Below, one piece after another: positions 9,329 through 17,896 of a stretch of DNA of 64,000 bases. Within the stretch, counting starts at the first letter, position 1. Each line of letters begins with the position of its first letter. The translations under genes were made by a program, and so were the position numbers. Source of the DNA: JANLQX01 sp031418775 (GTDB lineage Bacteria; Actinomycetota; Acidimicrobiia; Acidimicrobiales; JANYDT01). Location of the stretch: the NCBI GenBank assembly GCA_031418775.1, contig JANOJN010000009.1:21578-85577 (forward strand). Reading direction: 5' to 3'. The notes under the pieces were generated by a model. The model had not been told where the DNA came from, ran no database searches, and saw only the letters and a program-made list of their open reading frames with translations.

Positions 9329-11011
9329 TCACGACAGGATGCGCACCACTCCGGCGACCGGGTCGACCTCGACCATGGCACCGTCGGGGATGTCGAGGGC
9401 TCCACGCGCTCCGACAATCGCCGAGATGCCGAGCTCACGGGCGAGGACCGCCGCATGCGAGAGCGGGCCTCCGTCGGCGGTGACCACGGCTCCCGCGATC
9501 GAGAGAACCACGTTGAACGCCGGGGACGTGGCCCGCACGATGAGCACGTCGCCGTAGTCCATCTCCTCGATGGCCTGCTCGGGCGAATCGCTCCGACGGG
9601 CTCGCCCGCGGTAGATGGCCGTTCCGATGCCGGTTCCGCTCAGCGGATCGCGAGTCAAATCCGGGGCGAGCATGCCCATCTCCGCCATCGCCGTCTGCAC
9701 CGTCGTGGCGAACTCGGCGAGTGGACCGGGAAGGAGATCGGCGGGCGGGACGGGCTCGATCGGACCGAGTACCGGCGGAGGGCTTCTTCGCGAGTCGGCA
9801 AGCCGGGCCGCAGCGCGCTGGGAAAGATCTGCTCGCGTGGGGCCGCGGCCGTCGAGCAGCAGGGGGACGACTTCGTCGTGCGCCAACTCGATGGCGTGCT
9901 CGGCACGATCGACGAGCCCGCGTGCAGTGAGCCGCCGACCGACCTCGAGCAACGCCAGACGGAGCAAACCAGCCGGACGCTCGAACACGGTAGGGCCGTT
10001 GTCGTCGCGCATGTCCATGACCTCGCGAGCGTCGCGCAGGCGGTCGTCGAAGTCGGGGCGAAGGGGCTCGGGAACCTTCGCTCGCAGCTGTTGAGCGGCC
10101 TGCAAGGCCGACTCCGCGGCGGCATCGCCCTCGACGCGAGCGGGCGCACTCATGATCGACTCGAACAGCGTCTCGGGCAGCTCCGACAGGGTGAGGCCAT
10201 ACAGGTCGTAGCCCGTCACGAGCGTCGCACCGTGCTCGACGAGGTACTCGTCGACGAGCGCTCCGACCGAGGACGACACAGCGCGGAGCTCGGCGAGCGT
10301 CGAAGGTCGGGCATCGCCGATCGCCTTGCGGATCGCCGACAGCTGCACACGCGGTCGCATGGTCGACGGTGACGCACCCGAGAGGGCAGTCACCGCCTCC
10401 GACGTGGGGATCCCCTGGGCGATGGTGAACGCGATGTAACGGGCGACCGGGCCGAGGTCGTAGCCGTGCAGCCAGAAGTGCAGGTCCGCCATCGAGTGGA
10501 GATGGTCCAGCAACGAACGGCAGTGGGACGCCAGGTCGGCATCGGAGAGCGTCGGCCGATCGACGGCGGCGAACTCGCGATTGCGACGTGTGATCGACGG
10601 CTTCAGTTCTTCGTTCCACCGCCTGACGACCGCCGGTCCCGGAGGTTTGGCGAGCACCGTCGCCGCCAGTCGCGTGCGGCGCCGGAACTCGGGATGGACT
10701 CGCGATACAACCTTGAGGAGCCATGCCGGCGGGAGCTTGGTGGCGCTCCGGTTCGCCCCGATCAACGGGACTGTTCGGGTGTACATGAAGCCGTGCACGA
10801 ATCGGCCCGATATCGCGGCGACCGGGGCGCCGAGCTCACCGAAGACCCGGCGAAAACCCGACTCCATGCCGGTCTCGATGAGCCATTGCGAGATCGGCGT
10901 TGTCCCCCCGGGGTAGTGCGAGCGGTCAAGGGACCATTGTCCAGGTCCGGGAGGCGACCAGTCGAGCGCTCCAGCGGAAGTGGACGTGTGTGCTGGGTCG
11001 GTCGTCGCCAT
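9329..11011 (-). CDS. PEP-utilising enzyme mobile (swivel) domain protein
   Basis: A 560-residue protein. The last 80 residues are the phosphohistidine swivel domain of PEP-utilising enzymes, with the acceptor histidine in GGPLSHAAVLARELG. The ATP-grasp and PEP-binding domains that normally accompany it in PEP synthase or rifampin phosphotransferase are not recognisable. The first 450 residues are mostly helical and unfamiliar to me. The ATG at 11011 is chosen for its GAGGAG ribosome site seven bases upstream; a longer frame extends to 11134. Its phosphoryl donor and substrate are unknown. Confidence 0.8.
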   Translation of the reverse strand: MATTDPAHTSTSAGALDWSPPGPGQWSLDRSHYPGGTTPISQWLIETGMESGFRRVFGELGAPVAAISGRFVHGFMYTRTVPLIGANRSATKLPPAWLLKVVSRVHPEFRRRTRLAATVLAKPPGPAVVRRWNEELKPSITRRNREFAAVDRPTLSDADLASHCRSLLDHLHSMADLHFWLHGYDLGPVARYIAFTIAQGIPTSEAVTALSGASPSTMRPRVQLSAIRKAIGDARPSTLAELRAVSSSVGALVDEYLVEHGATLVTGYDLYGLTLSELPETLFESIMSAPARVEGDAAAESALQAAQQLRAKVPEPLRPDFDDRLRDAREVMDMRDDNGPTVFERPAGLLRLALLEVGRRLTARGLVDRAEHAIELAHDEVVPLLLDGRGPTRADLSQRAAARLADSRRSPPPVLGPIEPVPPADLLPGPLAEFATTVQTAMAEMGMLAPDLTRDPLSGTGIGTAIYRGRARRSDSPEQAIEEMDYGDVLIVRATSPAFNVVLSIAGAVVTADGGPLSHAAVLARELGISAIVGARGALDIPDGAMVEVDPVAGVVRILS

Positions 11012-11105
11012 CACAGACTCCTCTTCGTTTGATCGGGCATAGTCGACCACAGTTCCGAGCAGGCGTGCCGCCCCGACGGGAACTCCCCCGCCGCCCGGCT
11101 GATCG

Positions 11106-11888
11106 CTACCTGGTTCCACCGCCGTTGACGACAAGCGTCTGTCCGGTGATCCACGAGGCAGCGGGCGAGGCCAGGAACACGACGGCGTTGGCGACGTCGT
11201 CGGGAGTGCCGAGTCGTCCGAGCGGGATGCCGAGGCGCTCCGTCAGCTTCGGAAGATCCTTCTCGGTCACGCCGACGAACTCCATGAACACCTCGGTCGG
11301 CACCGGCCCCGGAGCAACACCGTTGACCCGAACCCGGCGAGGTGCCAACTCGAGCGCGAGCGTGCGGGTGAGGCTGTCGACACCGGCCTTCGCGACGGAA
11401 TACGGACCGTTGTTGGGCGAGCCTTTCAGGGCCGCGGTCGACGAGATGTTGATGACCGATCCACCGTCTTCGATCACCCGGACGGCGGCGCGCGCCCCGG
11501 TGAACACCGCACGGAGGTTGACATCGAGTTGGTAGTCCCACTGCGCATCCGGCATGTCGGCAAGGTGACGGGGCGTGCGGTCATCAGCGCCACCGGCGTT
11601 GCTCACCCATAGGGTGACGCGACCCATCTCGGCCTTCGCTCGTTCCGCAAGACTGTCCACAAACGCGCCATCGGTGATGTCGCCGGCAATCGCCAGCGCC
11701 CGTCTCCCGAGCTTTCGAACTGCTTCGGCGACGGCGTTGATCTCGTGTTCGCGTCGGGCCGTGAGCACGACATCGCACCCCGCTTCAGCGAGCGCGAGGG
11801 CGATTCCCTCACCGATTCCGCGTCCTGCGCCCGTGACGACCGCGACGCCACCCGCCAACCCGAATCGATCAAGCACTGTTTGCGTCAT
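11106..11888 (-). CDS. Short-chain dehydrogenase/reductase
   Basis: A 260-residue classical SDR. TGAGRGIG near residue 19 is the dinucleotide-binding loop, NAGG at 97-100 the structural motif, ISS at 148-150 holds the catalytic serine region and YSVAK the catalytic Tyr/Lys. It ends with the tetrameric SDR tail (WITGQTLVVNGGG). The alanine/arginine pattern after the second strand (TARREHE) suggests NADP(H). The start at 11888 has an AGGA ribosome site; a longer frame upstream overlaps the eCIS PAAR gene and is rejected. Substrate unknown. Confidence 0.9.
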   Translation of the reverse strand: MTQTVLDRFGLAGGVAVVTGAGRGIGEGIALALAEAGCDVVLTARREHEINAVAEAVRKLGRRALAIAGDITDGAFVDSLAERAKAEMGRVTLWVSNAGGADDRTPRHLADMPDAQWDYQLDVNLRAVFTGARAAVRVIEDGGSVINISSTAALKGSPNNGPYSVAKAGVDSLTRTLALELAPRRVRVNGVAPGPVPTEVFMEFVGVTEKDLPKLTERLGIPLGRLGTPDDVANAVVFLASPAASWITGQTLVVNGGGTR

Positions 11889-12041
11889 GAGATGTCCTGT
11901 CGTGAGGTGGCAAGTCGAGCGGCCCCGAACGTAACGCACCTCCGCCGACGATCCAAGACGATCCAACCCCGGGGGACCGTGAGCTCGCGGCTTGCCCGAA
12001 AGGACCTTGTCCGGGCCGTGTCCTATCGGCAAGATTGCACC

Positions 12042-12551
12042 ATGCCTCCTGCCGCACGAGTCGGCGACCCAACGGGCCACGGGCCCCCGCTTCTCGGGAC
12101 CGGTTGCCCGACCGTGATGATCGCGAACCTGCCTGCGTGGCGGGCGATCGGAAACCCTGCCGTGATGGCGTCGGTCAACGCCCAGAAGACGACCTGGGAC
12201 GTCGCGATCAAGTCGGCAGAACTTGCCACAGTCGCCGCGGCCGGTACACCTGGCCTGCCGGCGGCCAAGGCGGCCGAGGAAGCCACCAAAGCTGCCGCCG
12301 CCGCCGCGATGTCGGCGGCAATGATGTCCGCGATGGCGGCCGGCGGAGGACCCGGCGGGCCGCCCGATCTGCATACGTGCCCGGTCCCCCTTCCTCTTCC
12401 TCCGCATGGCCCGGGCATGGTGCCGCAGGGTTCGACAACCGTGAAGATCGGTGGGCTACCGGCCGCCCGTCAGGGGGACCAGTTGATCGAGGCGCTCGGG
12501 CCCCCGAACTCGATCACCGTTGGGTGTCTCACGGTGATCATCGGCGGTTGA
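12042..12551 (+). CDS. PAAR-domain spike tip protein of the eCIS
   Basis: A 169-residue PAAR protein that should cap the VgrG spike and pierce the target membrane. The two PAAR halves are visible: AARVGDPTGHGPPLLGTGCP at the start, and HTCPVPLP...HGPGMVPQGS plus VKIGGLPAARQGD and the final TVGCLTVIIGG. Between them sits an Ala-rich helical insertion at roughly residues 50-105 that is longer than in minimal PAAR proteins. It reads on the plus strand, opposite the main eCIS operon, and converges on the SARP-type regulator. Confidence 0.88.
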   Translation: MPPAARVGDPTGHGPPLLGTGCPTVMIANLPAWRAIGNPAVMASVNAQKTTWDVAIKSAELATVAAAGTPGLPAAKAAEEATKAAAAAAMSAAMMSAMAAGGGPGGPPDLHTCPVPLPLPPHGPGMVPQGSTTVKIGGLPAARQGDQLIEALGPPNSITVGCLTVIIGG

Positions 12552-12561
12552 GTTCACTCCC

Positions 12562-12578
12562 GCGTCGCCGCTCGACGC
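12562..12578. terminator. Weak hairpin between convergent PAAR and regulator genes
   Basis: GCGTCG (12562-12567) and CGACGC (12573-12578) form a six-base-pair stem with a five-base loop in the 41-base gap between convergent stops. There is no T-tract, so termination is only a possibility. Confidence 0.3.
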
Positions 12579-12592
12579 TCCATGGAATGCGT

Positions 12593-15500
12593 TCAAAGGG
12601 GGAGGGAGTAGGACCATTCGCTCATCGGGGCAACGGGTGGGGGAAGCAGACCGAGGTCGCCCAGCATGTGCTCATAGCCCTGCTGGACCCGAGCGGCTTC
12701 GGCGACACGGCCTGAGCGCTCAAGTCCCTTTCGCAGCGAGTTCCACAGCTCATCGTTGTAGGGGTCGCTCGCGAGACCGAGTTCTGCGGCCATCACCGCC
12801 CCGGAATTGTTCTTGTCGCGGAGCGCATCGGCCGCGATCGCGGAACATGTTCGAACGACGAGACCGGTGAGCGCAGTGCGCTCGGCCACCAACCAATCCG
12901 GCGATCCCTCGTCGGGGAGCAGGTCGCCACGATTGGCGATTGCGCTTCCGATCAGTAGCAGGGCCCGGTCGAGTGCGCCACTGCGCCGAGCGGCGTCAGC
13001 TTGCTTCACCGCGGCGACGAAACGGTGAAGATCATGATTCTGCAGTTCGTCGAAGCGGTACGCCTCCCCTTCACGTCGCAGCAAGGCACTGTGGCGCCCG
13101 AGGGCGCGCCGAACCGCGGTGAGACACACATGGAGACTGTTGATCGAACTCGTCGTCAAGGTCTCCGACCAAAGTGCGTCGAGCAATTCGTCACGGTGCA
13201 CCCACTCGCCGCTCCTGACAACGAGGATCCGCAGGACCGAGCGGGCCCGAGGCTTGAGACTGTGGCAGTCGATCACCTCGCCATCGAGCACGAGATGGAA
13301 GCCACCGAAGACGCGAACTTCGCTGGGTCTCGCCGCAGCCGTCGATCCGGGCACCCCCCGGGTTGGGGCCGAGTCCGGCGATACCGGCCTCTGGCTCGGC
13401 GCTGATCGCATCCAATCCGCCAGACCACCGGACCAGGTGCTCGATGGAGGCGGCGAGGAGGTGAGGTCGGAGATCCGCCAAAGCACCCTGCAGGGAAGTG
13501 TGGCACCGACCTGCTCGACCTTGGCCAACACTCGCGCGATCTCAGATCGGTCGGGTGTGTGTCGGTCGAGTGTGCTCGTAGTGGTCGACGTCTCGGCGGA
13601 CATCGAGGCATCAATCTGCACGGAGAGCTTCGCCATTTCGGCCCACGCGCCGAGAACGTTCGCACCGAGGTCGTCGAAGTCGCGCGCCGCTTCGGTCAGG
13701 AGGCCAACGGCATCTTCGTAGGTAAGAACGCTGTCGGTCGCGAGCGCGTAGCCGAGTCCGGCAAAGAGCTTGCCCACTGCGGGACTCCACCGGTCACCAG
13801 CGTCGGCCGCCGGTTTGGTGATCTCGGAGAACTGGACGTTGAACGGTTCGTGGCTCGGCTCGGGGAACGCCAGCAAGATCGCGCTGAGCATCCGGGCCAT
13901 CCACTGGTTGGATTCGCGGTCTGCCCGGTCTCGAATCCGGACGATCACCGGCGAGGGATCGCGGCCCGTGACCATCCATTGGGTAATGGCTCGACCCACG
14001 GAAACCACCTCGCCGAGCAGCCCATCGGTCACGGCACCGGCAAACGCAGACCGCGCAGCGACAAAGTTGCCATCGAGAAGAGCTATCAGGCCGACGGCAA
14101 CGAGTGATTCCACGCCGGGGATCCGGGCGCAGGCCAAACGGGCGTTGTCGGGATCACGTCGCAACGCGCTTCGGAGTAGGGACAGCCAACTGCCGGGATC
14201 GGGGGGCTGCTCGGTGGCGTCGATCCAGCGACGGAGTTCCCCCATCTCCCGCGCGGCGATCTGGCCGGCGTCGGTCGTTCGGGCACGGTCGATCAATGCC
14301 TGATACGCATGAAGGCCTTGCTCGGGGTGGCCTTCGGCGACAAGATGACGGGCTCGCACAAGGGCCACCCACGGGTCGTGTTCAACAAGTCCTGCAGGCA
14401 GTCGCTCGATCCACCCTGTTTCACGACCAACCAACGAGCCCGCTTCGCCGAGGTTTCGAAGGGCCCCGTCGACGTCTCCCGCGCAGACGAACGCGCGAAT
14501 GGCATCCCCGGGCGAGTGGTTCTCCTCGAGCACGTGCGCCGCGGTGGCATACCATCGGCGTAGTTCGTCGGCGCTGAGTTCTTCTGCGAGCAGTGCTTCG
14601 AGATGACCTCTCAGCACTTCGTGATATCGGTAGCCGCTCTCACGACGTTCGGTGAAGAGCTGACGACGATCGAGTTCGTCAAGAATCGCCGCGCTTCGCA
14701 AAGATCCGGCTGCCGTCGGATCACCGACCTTCATGGCGACTGCACCACTTCCGAGCAATGCATCACACGTGCGCGGCGTCAACAATCCGAGCACGCTGGT
14801 GCGGATCATGAATGCCCTCGTATCGGGCGAAAGGCTGGAAAGGACGTTTCTTGTCAGATAGTCCCGCACCGTGTGGCTGCGACTCGAACACAGTCGCTCG
14901 AGTTCGACATTGCGTTCGGCATCGGTTCGATCGACCGTGGCCAGATGAAACAGCTTCAGCCCCGCGGCCCATCCATCGGTGGCTCGGGCCAGACGGCTCA
15001 GCTCCTTCGGCGGAAGCCAAGTCGCATACTCCTCGGCAAAGAGCTGTTCCATTTCCCAGGATCGGAATCGCAGGTCGTCGGCCCCGACTTCCACGATGGC
15101 TTCGTCGAGACGAAATCGGGTCAGATCGATGCCGGGAACGCACCTCGACCCAATGAGCGTTCGAATGTTCCGAGGCAGCCGGGCCAGGATCTCGCCGAAC
15201 AGGGCCAACGCCGGGGTGTCTTCGATGACATGCAGGTCGTCCACGATCAGAAACTGATCGGCGCGTCCAGCGGCAATCGTCAGGGCATCGACGATGTCCT
15301 GCGCAAGCGCCTCATCGGTTCTCCCGGACTCAATATGTCGCTCGGCAGGTCCGCAACGGCGGAGCAGCGAGGCCAAGAAGACCCCCGGCCTGACATCGGC
15401 GGGGCTCAGCTGCAATACCTGCGACGACGACGTGCGCAAGAACGCGAATTGTCGGATCAGGGTTGACTTCCCCGACCCGGCTGGGGCGACGACGAGACCC

Positions 15501-15616
15501 ACCGTCTTCCGCTCGAGGGAATCGAGTTGACCGAGTAGACGCGGTCGTACGAGACCGTTCGACGGCGCCGGTTCCGAGGTTCCCGGACTCAGCCCCAACG
15601 CATTTTGGTAGACCAT
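12593..15616 (-). CDS. Large MalT/LuxR-like ATPase fused to a SARP (BTAD) regulator
   Basis: A 1007-residue transcription regulator. The N-terminal STAND-type NTPase has Walker A APAGSGKST at 44-52 and Walker B FLIVDDLHV at 121-130. A helical repeat middle follows. From about 767 there is an OmpR-like winged helix (VRVFGGFHLVLDGE) and then a bacterial transcriptional activation domain to the end, the SARP architecture. The usual C-terminal LuxR helix-turn-helix is replaced by the internal winged helix. ATG 15616 is preferred because an AGGA site lies eight bases upstream; a GTG at 15622 is too close to it. Its place inside the eCIS locus makes it the likely activator of the injection system. 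Confidence 0.85.
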   Translation of the reverse strand: MVYQNALGLSPGTSEPAPSNGLVRPRLLGQLDSLERKTVGLVVAPAGSGKSTLIRQFAFLRTSSSQVLQLSPADVRPGVFLASLLRRCGPAERHIESGRTDEALAQDIVDALTIAAGRADQFLIVDDLHVIEDTPALALFGEILARLPRNIRTLIGSRCVPGIDLTRFRLDEAIVEVGADDLRFRSWEMEQLFAEEYATWLPPKELSRLARATDGWAAGLKLFHLATVDRTDAERNVELERLCSSRSHTVRDYLTRNVLSSLSPDTRAFMIRTSVLGLLTPRTCDALLGSGAVAMKVGDPTAAGSLRSAAILDELDRRQLFTERRESGYRYHEVLRGHLEALLAEELSADELRRWYATAAHVLEENHSPGDAIRAFVCAGDVDGALRNLGEAGSLVGRETGWIERLPAGLVEHDPWVALVRARHLVAEGHPEQGLHAYQALIDRARTTDAGQIAAREMGELRRWIDATEQPPDPGSWLSLLRSALRRDPDNARLACARIPGVESLVAVGLIALLDGNFVAARSAFAGAVTDGLLGEVVSVGRAITQWMVTGRDPSPVIVRIRDRADRESNQWMARMLSAILLAFPEPSHEPFNVQFSEITKPAADAGDRWSPAVGKLFAGLGYALATDSVLTYEDAVGLLTEAARDFDDLGANVLGAWAEMAKLSVQIDASMSAETSTTTSTLDRHTPDRSEIARVLAKVEQVGATLPCRVLWRISDLTSSPPPSSTWSGGLADWMRSAPSQRPVSPDSAPTRGVPGSTAAARPSEVRVFGGFHLVLDGEVIDCHSLKPRARSVLRILVVRSGEWVHRDELLDALWSETLTTSSINSLHVCLTAVRRALGRHSALLRREGEAYRFDELQNHDLHRFVAAVKQADAARRSGALDRALLLIGSAIANRGDLLPDEGSPDWLVAERTALTGLVVRTCSAIAADALRDKNNSGAVMAAELGLASDPYNDELWNSLRKGLERSGRVAEAARVQQGYEHMLGDLGLLPPPVAPMSEWSYSLPL

Positions 15617-15776
15617 GGACACCGTCCTGCCCTACCGAACCCCAGTTTCACGTCGCAGCCCGACGTTGACTCTGCCCTGGTGACCGGATCCCGGTGAACC
15701 TAGCAAAGGGAACACCTCCCCGCTTCGGCCATGGCTCCGTCCCAATCGGACGGGATCTGCCGATGCGGGGCAGTCG

Positions 15777-16403
15777 CTAGATCAGACCCTGCCGGACTGC
15801 GTAAGCAACGGCGTGCGAGCGATTGCGGAGGTTGAAGCGGGCTGTCATGTCGTGAAGAACGTTCTTGATGGTGCGTTGCGAGTAGCAGAGCGTTGCGGCG
15901 ATCTCTGCGGTGTCGAGGCCATCGGCCACGAGCCGCAGGATCTCTGCTTCACGCTCGCTGAGACCCGAGAACGACAGACCGCGCGGATTGAGCACCTGTT
16001 GCTGAAGGTTGGCGACCTGCTTGAGAAGCCCACCGAGGAGATCGCCGGGGAGGGTGCCGTCGCCGTTGGCCGCTGCCCGAACAGCCTGAACGAGCGCGTG
16101 GGTCGTTGCTTCGCCGCGTCGCAGAAGTCCGCACGATCCAGCTTCGATGGCGGCGAGAACACCGTTCGAGTCCAGATTCGCCACAACGGCCACCACCCTC
16201 GGGACGCCGTTGCGCTGGATAGCCCGGATGACCGTGGTGGTCGCAGCGTCGATCGAGTCGCAAACCACGATCGCCACCCGTGAGTTGTCGGGAAGGCTGT
16301 CGTCCACCACATAGACGTCGGGCTGTCCGCGAAGTTGGGCGGTCACGCCGGCTTGGAGTACCGGATCATGGGCAAACACATACACCGGGATACGTTCGAT
16401 CAT
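15777..16403 (-). CDS. NarL/LuxR-type response regulator with degenerate receiver
   Basis: A 208-residue regulator with an N-terminal receiver-like domain and a LuxR helix-turn-helix at about 145-205 (LSEREAEILRLVADGLDTAE...). The receiver is atypical: an aspartate is present at the expected site (VVCDSID), but the acidic pair and the conserved lysine are not evident, so it may respond to something other than phosphorylation. No sensor kinase gene is adjacent. The start at ATG 16403 has a GAGGAG site eight bases upstream. It lies just upstream of the SARP-type regulator on the same strand and diverges from the membrane-protein gene at 16606. Confidence 0.85.
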   Translation of the reverse strand: MIERIPVYVFAHDPVLQAGVTAQLRGQPDVYVVDDSLPDNSRVAIVVCDSIDAATTTVIRAIQRNGVPRVVAVVANLDSNGVLAAIEAGSCGLLRRGEATTHALVQAVRAAANGDGTLPGDLLGGLLKQVANLQQQVLNPRGLSFSGLSEREAEILRLVADGLDTAEIAATLCYSQRTIKNVLHDMTARFNLRNRSHAVAYAVRQGLI

Positions 16404-16605
16404 CGTTTCGCTCCTCGAGAAGGACCGGACGTTCCGTTTCGGCCGGTCGTATCTGAAGCATGCCGGCATCCGCTTTACGGGCACTTTTCCAGGGCTTAAC
16501 GGCTGCCCCGATCGATTCATCGTTTCACGAAGGGGCAATCCGATCTGCCCCGTGGTACGCGCCCGAACCCCAGGCCAGGTGAACGAGCGGGCCTACGCTC
16601 ATGGG

Positions 16606-17895
16606 ATGTCTGCTAGCGCGTCCCTCTCAGCGACCCGACTCGAGATCGTCCCCGGTGGACGTGGTTCTCTCCTCGTGACGGTGCGCAACACCGGCTCCGT
16701 CGTTGATGAATTCACCCTCTCGGTTCTTGGCGCGGCGGCCCTGTGGGCGACCGTGACACCTCCGGTGATTCCGCTGTTCCCGGGCGCGGAAGGAACCGCC
16801 GAGATCACCTTCGCGGTGCCGCTCGATTCGCGGGTGGCGACCGGCGACATCGACGTTGCCGTCAAGGTGACGTCGAAAGAGGATCCCGACGGTTCAACCG
16901 TTGAGGAAGCCGTCCTCTCGATCGGATCGTTCGATGACGTCTACGCAGAACTCGTGCCGCGCACGTCGCACGGATCGCGCTCCGGCCACACCGAACTGGC
17001 GATCGACAACCGCGGAAACGCTCGGCTCGACGCGTCGCTCTCCGCATCCGACGCCGACGGCCTTCTCACGTTCGAACTCGACCCTCCGGGTCTGGTGGTC
17101 GATCCGGGCAAGGCGAACTTCGCCCGAGTCAACATCAAGCCGGTCAAGCGATTCCTCCGCGGCCCGGAGAAGACCATCCCGTTCAAGGTCCAGGCGAAGA
17201 CGACGGGCGTGGGCACCCTCCAGGCTGACGGCATGTTCATCCAACGGCCGGTACTTCCGCGTTGGCTGCTACGCCTGCTGATGCTTCTCCTGCTGGGCCT
17301 TCTCGCCCTGTTCCTGCTCTGGCAGCTTGCCTTCAAGCCCGTCATCCGTTCCACCGCCCGCGAAGCGGCGAAGGCGAACGTCCAAGAAGCTGCGTCCGAC
17401 GCCGCGAAGCAGACCGCGGAAGCGCTCGGCGCCGCGCCCGCCAAGCCAGCGGGCAGTGGCGACGAAGCCGACTCCGGCGGAGCCACCAAGACGACCAAGC
17501 CGGCCGATGCCGGCGCTTCCGACGACGGTTCCGGTGGCGGCGACGACGGGCGCGGTGGCGTGAGCGCCGACAAGCGACTCGAGGTCGAGGCCGCTCCCGG
17601 CGCAACGGCCAGCGGAACGTGGGCCCCTGCGCCGGACGAGAAAACCCAGTTCAACCTCACCGACATCGTCCTGCAGAACCCGAAAGGTGATGTCGGCCTT
17701 CTCCGCATCAAACGTGGCGACGATGTCCTTCTCGAATCCGCCCTCGAGAACTTCCGTGACCTCGACTTCCACTTCGTCGCTCCCTACGTGTTCAAAGGCC
17801 AGGAGTTGAAGGTCGAAGTGGAATGCAAGAACGCCGAGCCGGCCGGCGCTTGCAAGGCGGCCGCGACACTGACAGGTTTCGTGAAGAAGGCCTGA
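16606..17895 (+). CDS. Single-pass membrane protein with Ig-like N-terminal domains (eCIS locus)
   Basis: A 429-residue protein without a signal peptide. Residues 5-215 form two Ig/NEW3-like beta domains (VTVRNTGSVVDEFTLSV is a typical strand pair). A strongly hydrophobic helix runs from about 219 to 242 and is preceded by arginines, which predicts the N-terminus inside. After it come an Ala-rich helix and a Gly/Ser/Asp-rich linker (about 245-330), then a C-terminal beta domain that should be outside. It is co-oriented and nearly contiguous with the candidate cargo gene (one-base gap). Function is not known; docking of the injection machine to the membrane is an inference. Confidence 0.75.
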   Translation: MSASASLSATRLEIVPGGRGSLLVTVRNTGSVVDEFTLSVLGAAALWATVTPPVIPLFPGAEGTAEITFAVPLDSRVATGDIDVAVKVTSKEDPDGSTVEEAVLSIGSFDDVYAELVPRTSHGSRSGHTELAIDNRGNARLDASLSASDADGLLTFELDPPGLVVDPGKANFARVNIKPVKRFLRGPEKTIPFKVQAKTTGVGTLQADGMFIQRPVLPRWLLRLLMLLLLGLLALFLLWQLAFKPVIRSTAREAAKANVQEAASDAAKQTAEALGAAPAKPAGSGDEADSGGATKTTKPADAGASDDGSGGGDDGRGGVSADKRLEVEAAPGATASGTWAPAPDEKTQFNLTDIVLQNPKGDVGLLRIKRGDDVLLESALENFRDLDFHFVAPYVFKGQELKVEVECKNAEPAGACKAAATLTGFVKKA

Positions 17896-17896
17896 T

